A DNA stretch of 64,000 bases from assembly GCA_029834535.1 (NCBI GenBank), contig JAQMWT010000366.1, positions 1 through 64,000 on the forward strand. The letters run 5' to 3'. The notes beneath the pieces were generated by a model. The model searched no databases. It was not told the DNA's origin and worked only from the letters and a program-made list of their open reading frames with translations. Below, piece after piece: positions 1 to 8,606 of the stretch (position 1 is its first letter; the number at the start of each line of letters is the position of its first letter). Origin of the DNA: Chrysophaeum taylorii. Taxonomy: Eukaryota > Sar > Pelagophyceae > Pelagomonadales > Pelagomonadaceae. Position numbers and translations under genes: made by a program.

Positions 1-3000
1 GCTCGCCATTTGCTTGCAGAAAGAGCCGGCCGTCTTCACACCTGGGGTAATCGCAAGAAACTATGAGCGCCAAGTGGGCTAACCATCGTGACGCGCGTGC
101 GCTGCCGGATCCAGACGAAGGTTGTGGTATCCCATCTAATATCAATGCATGTCCGCCATCGTGCATCGCGAGAAAAGCATGTCTTGTCGAATGTTTGGCC
201 AGCATCATGTGTTGATCGTTGAGCTGACGTAAGTCAACTGCAGCACGGAACGCGTTTGACGTTCCAATCTCAGCGCTTTCTTCGGAAGCATCAACACAGG
301 AAAGCCCCAAGGTGAGTTGGCCGGACAGACGGACCATCCGGCACCACTCGCTGATCTGCTTGCGGAGACAATAGAGCTTCGCAGGCGTAAATCGGTAGGG
401 CGTCATCTTAATCGGTCGCGGATTCGCGTCTTTGAATCGTGAGACACAGGAGGCGAGTCCACAGATTATCATAATCGGGTCGAAAAAGGCCCAGAATATT
501 ACACAGTGACGGAGCATCGATTTCGCCTCGTCATCTAAGTGCGGATTGTCAGGAATTCAGCTCCTGCAACAAGCGTAAACTTTCCTTCGTAGGAATTTAA
601 CTTTCATTGCTTCGTTGTCCTTGACATGCTCAGGAGTTTGCGGCAGCGGTGCACCCTCGGCATCGCGCGGCGCATCTCCATGGCACATCGAACCGTATTT
701 TAGTTTCACTTCCGGGTGGCTTTTGTTGATCCTCTCGCCTTTGACACGAACACTCGGCTCGCTCTTAATCTTCGGTTCCCGATCTCGCTCAGGATCGGCG
801 GAACGTCAAAATTGGTTGTCGGGGGGCAGCAGAAGAAGCATGAGACGTCCCCGGCTTATCTGTTGCAGGCGGAATCAACGGTACCTCTGGAGGTTTCCAT
901 TTGGTGCGATCTTGAAGATCATCGTCGACACCCATACGACTTGCGTGCGTGCGCGTGTTTAACAGCGGAACTTGTACGTGACGAAGGGTGGTTTAATCGA
1001 TTTGTAAATAATAATCAAACGGTCGGTCTGCAGGATCCGCGCTGACAGCAAAGCTCGCCGCTCAGGTGAAATTCGCTGGTCACAGAGTTGGCAGATCGAG
1101 CATTACAAGGCCATCGTAAGGTGGCACGACGGACGCCAAATTGACAACGAGGTGAGTCCTGGAGAAGCCGGCCCAATCAAAATCAGGGGGCATCGTCAGC
1201 AACAAAGTCGACCAGATTCAGGATGCGTAATCGGAACGGTGCGGTCCTACGCGAAGCGGGACACGCGACGGTATAGCTGCGTCTGTCGCGGCTCGTGATG
1301 ATCCTAAATTGTTCATCTGAAGTAAATGTCGTTCGTCGGCGTAGCCAAGTGCGGCGGCGAACTCTTGCTGCATATTCTTGCAAGTCTGAAGGAACTGCGC
1401 GCAAATGGAGCGGATGGCTGAAACCAACAATCGCACGCGACAGCTCATCAAACTAGGGTATGTCGTAAAAATTGACGGCATGCGCGTACGGTGCAAACGT
1501 GCAACGTAAGAGCGATCGAAGCCTCCTGCTCTATCAACCACATGAAGAAACCAGCCATCTTGCATAGTTTCATCGTCCAGTGGGTAGCGGTGACTCCGCT
1601 TCCCAACATCTCTGGAAGTCAAGTTGCACAGAGCGGAGTGTACGCAGGGTGGCGACGCGACACACATCGACGACGACCACCGCGTAGGGTAAATAAGATT
1701 CGATCAACCAGAAGGTTGTAACATCGACCACACAATGGTGCTGCACCACAGGAATATTCGGAAAGTTCTTCGTGGTGGATCTGGTTGGCGGTCCGACGCA
1801 TCGAGTGCTGCACGACTCAAAACGACGTCCGTTTCGTTGGCTCGTTGGAGACACAAATACTGCGCCGGCTCCACTGAACAACATCACCACCTTGCGATAA
1901 GGATTGGAAGCCATTGAACGCGCCATATCGGCGGCGGATCTCCGCTTCGGTGATCTCGCGGCATTTCTTTCATCTTTTCTGACCTTCGAGCGAAATCGTA
2001 GCTGCCTTCAGGTCGTTTGAGGGTGGACTTGTCGTCATAGCGGTCGTAGCGTCCTTCTGCACCGTGCTCAGCAGCATCGGCGGGGAGATTCGTCGCATCA
2101 TCGCGTCAATGATGACTAGCAAAACAGTGAAAGAAAGGTTTCCTGTCGTATCCTTCTTCACATTCTTTCGTAAGTTCGTTGATCGTAGAGACGTTCAACT
2201 CATCTTCGTACCTAACGATATCACCAATCGCAAGGACGCCTTGAGTGACGATCGTCGGCACTTCTCCGTGGCAGTAACCGCCACCCGAGCAGCGGACCGG
2301 TCGCGCTCTTCGCAAGAAGAACACATTTTGCTTCGACAACTCCCAACTGCTCGTTCTCAGCAAACGTAGCGACGAAAACCTGTCCTTTTTCCATAGGTTT
2401 CGACAAAATAACCGGTAGATTGTACGTTCGACCGGGCTCGATTTGAAGCGTGCGCGCAGCATAAGCGATTGCACTCGCGCGTCTTCTCCCGGAGCTGGGG
2501 AGAATTTGGTCGTAGCGTACGCGTAGCCAAGGCTACCTTACGTTCCGGCGGCGGGCTTCGGAGATCTTTAATCGTGCTCAAACGAGCGTAAACTCGAGTC
2601 TTGACCAGGTCGAGACTCTGCCGAAGGACATCGTGTTGATGATTGTAAATCGGTACGGTTATCGGATTTCGATCGTAAATAGACCGAAAGGTCACGATTG
2701 GTGCATCGACTCGTTCATCCTTAACTTTAATCTTCTTGCGCCCGTAGACGACTTGGGTTCGACAAAAACAGATCCGATCATGGGGAAAATCCACGATGGC
2801 TCCTAAAACTCGTATATCGCGCCCTCCCAACAGGAACAGATAATTCGTATCGGCTACAATAGCGACAATGGGGGCAGCGAAGTCGTCGGCGAAAGCGACC
2901 CGAAGGCGATCCAACGATGGATCGTCGTCGTATTCAACCCTGATCCGTACAGCTTGCGCTTAATCGGAAGTTCGCCTTCATCGAAAATCAACTGATCTTT

Positions 3001-3400
3001 GGTCAACTTTTGACCATTTCTCGGCAAATATAAAAACATCTGCCATTCCATCGACACCGATGGTCGTCGAGAATTTCGGTCCGTCACGATTCCTGTAGAT
3101 GTGACAGGCTATAACGTTAAAGTACCCGTATCTAAACAACTGAGGGTAATCAAATCATCTTCGATCGTCTTGCCATCTCGCGGCGTCAACGAAGTGTGAG
3201 CACATCGGGCTCTGAATCGCTCATCTCCGGGGTTGGGCATCGATACCGCGGCTTGAGCTTTCGTATTATCTGTTGTTGGCGTCTTCGCCATAACGCTCGC
3301 GGCAGCCTCTTTATCTGGCGGCTTCCGCTCTTCCTCCAAGACAATCTCAGAGGGAATCAGTGGGTAGGGGATCCTGGTCTTCGTAGTTCACGGAAGCAAA
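1..3400 (-). pseudogene. Ty3/gypsy-like pol remnant (protease and reverse transcriptase pieces)
   Basis: Reading the minus strand after the Gag-like ORF, retroviral-type polymerase pieces appear in different frames. A protease active-site triad LSCLDTG lies at about 3124-3138. The usual retropepsin C-terminal signature, FLLGGRDIRVLGAIVDF, is at 2786-2845 in another frame. The start of a reverse transcriptase, RPIKMTPYRFTP, reads at about 383-418, followed by AVDLRQLN near 218-241. These match the Ty3/gypsy order gag-protease-RT. Stops and frame changes between the pieces show that this copy is decayed. About 2 kb between protease and RT contains no motif I recognise. RNase H, integrase and the distal LTR would lie beyond the left edge. 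Confidence 0.75.
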
Positions 3401-3419
3401 GGACCCTCCCATAAATCAT

Positions 3420-6311
3420 TCATTTCGTCTTTCCAGAATGCATCTGTAATTCATTCGTCGCCTGCTGATCCTCATCAGCATCGGCGATCGGTTCCGTGTC
3501 AGCTGCGGCTTTGAGTCTGCAGCTGCGCGGTTGTTCTGGTGGCTTCTTTAGCAAGAAATTCCGAGCTTTCGTCCACCAATCCTGCAGGTTCCACGTCGGC
3601 TCGTCTTCGTCCCGCTTGAGAACGCTGCTAATCTTCTTCATAAATCTATCCTTTTCTTCCGGCGGCGTATCCGTGTCTCGATCCGTAGTAATCGAAACCG
3701 TTTCGGGGGGGTCCGCAGGAAAAGATGGCGTCGTCCCCGACGTCAACTCTGTCGTAAAATCGTCGTCTGCAATACTCGCGCTTGTCATCGTCTCGTCAGT
3801 CGAATGCGCGCACGAGCTATCACTGCAGAAATTCATGTCTGGCTCACAGCCAGTTCGGTCGCCATCGGTTGTCTCTGGAGGGTCCAAAGATAAGCCGATG
3901 GCATCGAGGGCTTCCTCATCAAAAATAAACGGTGGGTCGTCCATGGACGACTCGTCAAATAACGTTAACGCAGACACTGGTTCACAAAGTGTAGCTTCTT
4001 CATCTTCCGAATCTGAATCGCCTTCCCAGTATCGTGTAGCTTCAAGTTCCTCGCTCGAATCTTCGAGCTCATCGCTCGACATCTGCTCATAAATCTGTGC
4101 CAAAGACCGACGATTGGTCAGCACGTCGTTGGGTGGCTCGTCCATCGGTGGGCGAGCAAGATCTTCGAATGCGGCCGCGGCAAGGGCGTCGGCTGCGTCG
4201 TCGGTGCGGGTGTCCGTGTTCGGGTACACCGTCACTCCTAATGGTAACTGTTGACTGCAAGGGGTCGTAAATGCGAACGTTGCAGACGACTGTCCCGAGT
4301 CTTCTCGGTAACGACCATCGTCCGAATCTCGATCGCGAGATCTTCGTCGCCGGCGGCGGCGTGAATGTCTGCTGGAGCTCCTGCTATCTTTCCGTCGGCG
4401 CTGGCACGAGCTACTACGGCTCTTGTCGTGGCGTCGGGGGCTCCGGCTATCTCGACGGCCTGTTCGTGTCGAAGACGATCGGCCGCGTCCATCTGTTAAG
4501 TGCTGCACGGTACTCATAACCGTGGTTAGCTGCGTGCTCATATCATTGAGTCTGCTCTGAATATCGTGAGCAGCGCTCGAACCGAAGGTGGCATTAGAAC
4601 TACCGTCGTCACGCGAATGATTATCTTTCCTTTGTCGGCTCTCCCATCGTCCTCGCGAAATGGGCTTTCTGCCGTCTTTGATGTATTTGCACATCGCTAC
4701 GTAATAGTCGTCGGGCTCGCGGTTGCAAATGACGCGGTTCCCGTGTTCGTCTTTGTCGTGGGTCGCTAAGAAAAACCCACAGTCCTGGCACGTCCTCTCG
4801 AACCACTTTTTCGGATTCTCTTCGAGGCGTAAGGCTTCATATTTCGTCGTCTTATCTTTCGTTCCCGAGACGAGAGCTCGTCCTCCGCGTCCAGGCGGCG
4901 GCTTCTGCGGCTTCCCGCTCGAGGGGTTCATCGAGTTTCGGCTGTTCTTCTCCGCCATGGCTGTTGCGAAGTCGTTTTCGAGCCGCGTAATCAGCGACAA
5001 CGTAGACGTAAACGTCTTATACGTCATCGGGTGTCCGCTGCGCATCGTTCGCACGCGGGATTTCAATTCGCTGGACTCCAGTCCACGTATCAAGTAAGAG
5101 ATGATCTCCACGTCGTTGAGATCTCGGTTGGCCACGGAACAGTATGCCATGGCTTCTTGCTGAAATTTAATGCAATATGTATGCACGTGACGTTCTCCAG
5201 AGCGTTTCGGAACGGTCGCTTGGGTCGTGCATTGTAACTTTCGTAATGATTCCTCTGCCGTCACCGGCAGCGGACAACTCTCTCGGAAATATTTCAAAAT
5301 CTTGAGGCAATACTTCTCGTTCAATCGTCGTATCCGTCGTACCACGGAACCGTACTCCTCATCGTCGATATCCCGACATAAATAGAAAGACGCTGGGTGA
5401 TCGAGGTCTTTACACAGGTCTTCATATTTCTTTAAGTGTTCTCGAAAAATCGGTGCGACCGTGTCGCGCAGGGTCGCGGGAAGCAGATATCGGAATTTCT
5501 CCAAGCTGAAATGGTCTTCGGCTAATGTACGCATCACCGCACCAGCATCTAAATCGAACTGGTCCTGATCGCGTCCATCGAGAACCAGTTTAAAAGTTTC
5601 GGTTTTTAATCCAGAGGTTGATCGCCGCTCCTTGTTGCGATCGTGTTTAGCTAACGCGCTCGCGAGTCGATCCGTATAACCCATCAAGAACTCCTGGGTG
5701 TCGATCTTTCCGGCTCCGCGCGTCTCCTCCTTTTCTTCTTCATCATCGTCTTCATAGCGCGGCTTTCTAGCTTTCGCGCGTGATCGTGTAGTCGGCGGCT
5801 CTTCCTCAGCTCGGGACTCCGGGCTGCTCGCTCGCCTTGATCGACTCGGCGTACGTAACTCGTCTCTCTCACGGGTCAACGAGCTTACTTGTTCCTGGAA
5901 GGTGTCCGCTCGAGCGTTGGCCCGGCGCAGTTGCTCTTTTAATTCTTCGTTCTCCTTCCGTTGTAGCCGTTCTTTTCGTTCGTTCTCTTCCCCTATTTGT
6001 TTTAAAAGTCGTTCTTGCGCGCGTTCGTTCTCTTCGCGTAATGCCCGCAAGTGAGCCTCGTAGAACTCATTCATTTTCGTTGCATCCGGGGGTTCTGCAC
6101 GCGTTGACGGAGCTGTCGATCGTCCTCCCGCCGGTCTCTCCGTGGGCTTGTCGTAGTTGTAGTTTAGCTCTTCTTCCTCGTCAACTTCTGTATCGTGCTC
6201 TTCTTCATCGTCATCATTATCATCATCATCATTCCGCTCGTTCGTCTCATCCTGACGGCTTGGCGGTTCTTCATATCGTAGCTGCTCGACGGCAGCATCA
6301 TCGTCTTCCAT
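3420..6311 (-). CDS. Gag-like polyprotein of the Ty3/gypsy-like element
   Basis: A 963-residue open frame from an ATG. The N-terminus is very acidic; a charged coiled coil runs at residues 80-150. Residues 200-450 form a compact, mostly helical region in the position of a retrotransposon capsid. Residues 508-529 hold Cys508, Cys511, His518 and Cys529, a possible non-standard zinc knuckle (canonical spacing is CX2CX4HX4C). An Arg/Ser-rich basic tract spans roughly 611-672 and could bind nucleic acid. The C-terminal 300 residues are acidic and low complexity. Identification rests on position: broken protease and RT follow immediately on the same strand. The frame is fully open although pol is broken, so gag may have decayed more slowly, or may be expressed alone. 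Confidence 0.65.
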   Translation of the reverse strand: MEDDDAAVEQLRYEEPPSRQDETNERNDDDDNDDDEEEHDTEVDEEEELNYNYDKPTERPAGGRSTAPSTRAEPPDATKMNEFYEAHLRALREENERAQERLLKQIGEENERKERLQRKENEELKEQLRRANARADTFQEQVSSLTRERDELRTPSRSRRASSPESRAEEEPPTTRSRAKARKPRYEDDDEEEKEETRGAGKIDTQEFLMGYTDRLASALAKHDRNKERRSTSGLKTETFKLVLDGRDQDQFDLDAGAVMRTLAEDHFSLEKFRYLLPATLRDTVAPIFREHLKKYEDLCKDLDHPASFYLCRDIDDEEYGSVVRRIRRLNEKYCLKILKYFRESCPLPVTAEESLRKLQCTTQATVPKRSGERHVHTYCIKFQQEAMAYCSVANRDLNDVEIISYLIRGLESSELKSRVRTMRSGHPMTYKTFTSTLSLITRLENDFATAMAEKNSRNSMNPSSGKPQKPPPGRGGRALVSGTKDKTTKYEALRLEENPKKWFERTCQDCGFFLATHDKDEHGNRVICNREPDDYYVAMCKYIKDGRKPISRGRWESRQRKDNHSRDDGSSNATFGSSAAHDIQSRLNDMSTQLTTVMSTVQHLTDGRGRSSSTRTGRRDSRSPRRHDKSRSSSCQRRRKDSRSSSRHSRRRRRRRSRDRDSDDGRYREDSGQSSATFAFTTPCSQQLPLGVTVYPNTDTRTDDAADALAAAAFEDLARPPMDEPPNDVLTNRRSLAQIYEQMSSDELEDSSEELEATRYWEGDSDSEDEEATLCEPVSALTLFDESSMDDPPFIFDEEALDAIGLSLDPPETTDGDRTGCEPDMNFCSDSSCAHSTDETMTSASIADDDFTTELTSGTTPSFPADPPETVSITTDRDTDTPPEEKDRFMKKISSVLKRDEDEPTWNLQDWWTKARNFLLKKPPEQPRSCRLKAAADTEPIADADEDQQATNELQMHSGKTK

Positions 6312-6956
6312 ATCGGCTCTGGCTCGTTCTAGTCGGCCGAGATCAGAGCGGGTCCAAAATGGTTGAGTCGTCGTCGTTCTCGCGCTCCTTCGGCTCCCGA
6401 ACTTCTAATCGTCCACGACACGCGTAATATCGTCGTTGCGTGCGTCTTCCACCGACAAATCTATCCGTGCGGTGGGCGGCAGAACTCGCCTCTGCCCGGC
6501 AAACAATGCCTTATCCGTGAGTTGCGATCTCACTCCGCTCGCCTGCGGCAGCGGTACCCGGGTTGCGCGTCGGTTAGCACCAAATCGCGCGTCGTCACTT
6601 CCGACGACTAACGTATCCGGCCGGGGAACTTTCCCACGGCAATGGTCCTTCTGGAATTCCTTGTCGGCGCGCTTGATCAGGGCGCGCACGGCTTGTCCGG
6701 ACCGTGTAGAGAATGCAAGATGCACTAGTTCGTTGCGACCGATATAGTCGCTCGAATCTCGTATTCCTCCACCACCTGTGGCGTAAGGAGAATTTTGGGG
6801 GCTACCTGGCGTGCCTTCGAATCCTGGCTCGCCGATCGCGTCCGTGCCCTTGGTGGGATCACTGGACGAGGATGGCCGTTCTCCCGCCACGCGACCACAA
6901 ACAACTCCTGCGCCTGGTCCTCTCAACTTGAGGATCGGCTGTTGCTTTATGATCAA
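6312..6956 (-). pseudogene. In-frame upstream extension of the Gag-like ORF, interrupted by one TAG
   Basis: Upstream of the Gag start codon the same frame is open from about 6956 down to a single TAG at 6405-6407, then open again without a stop to the Gag ATG. The 183 codons before the TAG have no ATG. The encoded residues are mixed polar and hydrophobic and look coding, with no domain I recognise. Either Gag was once longer and acquired a nonsense mutation, or this is a leader region that stays open by chance. Confidence 0.4.
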
Positions 6957-7004
6957 GGATAATCGAAATCAGAAATCAGGGTGACACATGTCACGGAAAA
7001 GGAA

Positions 7005-7034
7005 GATGATGTCAGAGAAAACTCTGACATCATC
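7005..7034. other. Perfect 13-bp hairpin
   Basis: GATGATGTCAGAG at 7005-7017 and CTCTGACATCATC at 7022-7034 are exact inverted repeats around an AAAA loop. Just beside it, GTGAC and GTCAC arms flank ACAT at 6981-6994. The site is upstream of the Gag-like gene, where the leader or LTR end of the retroelement would be expected. It could be an RNA stem of the element leader or a binding palindrome; the sequence alone cannot decide. Confidence 0.6.
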
Positions 7035-7112
7035 GGAACGGAGTAGGGTGCCCCTGATAATGGGGGGCCCTAGAAGAGGGGTAAGCCTTAGGAGGCGGGA
7101 GTTGCCGCCACA

Positions 7113-7521
7113 GGGAGCATGAATGATGTGGGTGGGTTTGTGGGGTATGAGGGATGTGCCTGACGGGCGGAGATAAGTACGCGGGACCTAGTCGGGGTCA
7201 TCGCCGAGGCGTGGGGCAGGCGAAGAGAGGACGGGCCCCGCCCGTAGGTCGTACGCATGCTGCCGCCGGACGTATGTGCGACGAAGGGCGACGTCCTGCT
7301 GGGATCGCCTGTCTGTCTTTAAATGTCGACTGCTAAGAGGGGGGGTGTGTGTGTGGGGAGTCGCCTGTCTGTCTTTAAATGTCGACTGCTAAGAAGGGGG
7401 GGTGTGTGTGGGGAGCATGAAGGATGTGGGTGGGTTTGTGGGGTATGAGGGATGTGCCTGACGGGCGGAGATAAGTACGCGGGACCTAGTCGGGGTCATC
7501 GCCGAGGCGTGGGGCAGGCGA
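7113..7521. repeat. Duplicated 111-bp block enclosing a 56-bp tandem duplication
   Basis: A nearly identical 111-bp G-rich segment occurs at 7113-7223 and 7411-7521. Between the copies, a ~56-bp unit beginning TCGCCTGTCTGTCTTTAAAT is repeated head to tail at about 7305-7360 and 7361-7415. A further short duplication, GTAAGGATCAGGTAGGC, follows at about 7542-7588. The block has no plausible gene. It may be the U3 part of a retroelement LTR or Helitron non-coding sequence. Confidence 0.8.
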
Positions 7522-7594
7522 GTCTGTCCCTCGATTTAGGGTAAGGATCAGGTAGGCGCGAGAGTAAGGATCAGGTAGGCACGAGAGCCAGACA

Positions 7595-8151
7595 GTGATC
7601 CTCCAAGCCGTCTACGGCGACCTCGCAGACTATTTCCACGACCCGCGGCGGCTCTTTCAGCGCGCCATTCTCACGCCCCGTCGAAACGATGTTGTCGATG
7701 CTGACAACGCGCGCATGACCGCGGCCTTTTTTTCCCGGAGACGAGGCGTCGGAGTTCTTTTAGGCAGACTAGGTTGGGTCGGAAGACGACGCCTCGCTCT
7801 TTACAGTAGAGTTTTCAACTCCCTGACAACCAACGGCATGCTGACTTTGATCGCGAGCTTAATGTCTTCGCAACCTCGACCCGTCGCACGGCCACTGCAT
7901 ACCAGATACGTGATTGATCGTGTCGTGTCACCGAGGCTCCTCCAACCTGTATCCCTCAAGGCCCGCCTACGCCAAACGATCAACAAGAGCCAGGACCAGA
8001 CGCCCCGCGAGGTCGGCGTCCTCTTGCCCACAAGCCCGTCTTCTGTCACGTCCAGCTCTACGTGGCTCTCTGTCGATCGGCAACCCCGAGAATATGCTCT
8101 TCTGAGTCGACGACTCCACCCTACCTCACACGTGCTCCGCAATACCGATAA
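7595..8151 (+). pseudogene. Helitron/PIF1-like helicase C-terminal remnant
   Basis: The plus strand reads AILTPRRNDVVDADNARM near its start, matching the post-Walker block of PIF1/Helitron helicases (AIL-P-N--V--IN). RQTINKSQDQTPREVGV follows at about 7969-8020, matching the conserved TINKSQGQT motif. After a frame change the next block reads VFCHVQLYVALCRSATP and ends at the TAA at 8149-8151, as the GQLYVALSR terminus of these helicases does. The middle, where NGTR-type motifs belong, is degenerate. The upstream helicase motifs and the Rep/HUH domain are absent. This is a decayed helicase tail, most likely from a Helitron; a decayed cellular PIF1 is less likely given the setting. Confidence 0.8.
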
Positions 8152-8179
8152 GCCCCCTCCCGGCGTCTACACGCGCACT

Positions 8180-8505
8180 ATAAGTGAACTTACTGGAACA
8201 AGATGAACTTACTGGGGTTAGAGGTTGGGACTAGGTGAACTTAGTGACCAGGTGAACTTACTGGGACCAAGTGAACATACTGGGGTTTTTAGAGTAAAGG
8301 GTTTTTAGAGTAAACTCGCTCAAAGGTTGGCGGCGCGTGCGGATCAAAGCAGCTTAGATTGGCGGAGGCGAGAGCGACGAGCTCAAAAAAAGAGTTGGTT
8401 AGAGCTAGGTGAACTTACTGACCAGGTGAACTTATATGAAACTTACTGAGATTAGGTGAACTTACTGGGGTTAGAGATTGGGACTAGGTGAACTTACTGA
8501 CCTGC
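8180..8505 (+). repeat. Degenerate GTGAACTTACTG repeats
   Basis: At least nine imperfect copies of a 12-mer close to GTGAACTTACTG are scattered here, many preceded by CCA/CTAG and followed by GGG. A ~35-bp phrase (GGGGTTAGAG-TTGGGACTAGGTGAACTTA) occurs twice, near 8215 and 8466. No reading frame is present. The array separates the helicase relic from the scaffold gene and may be the 3' end of the mobile element. Confidence 0.7.
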
Positions 8506-8606
8506 ACTTGTTTATTATTATTAAATGACTTGAAAAAGAGTGGCTTTAAAATTTTGTGTCAACGGATCGCTGAGAAGGGTGCGTATGGAAGGTGCGTGAG
8601 GAGAGA

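Noticed and set aside
7113-7521. LTR pair of the Ty3/gypsy-like element
   Set aside because: The duplicated 111-bp blocks lie on the same side of the element, 190 bp apart; the other LTR would be outside the window, so LTR ends cannot be set.
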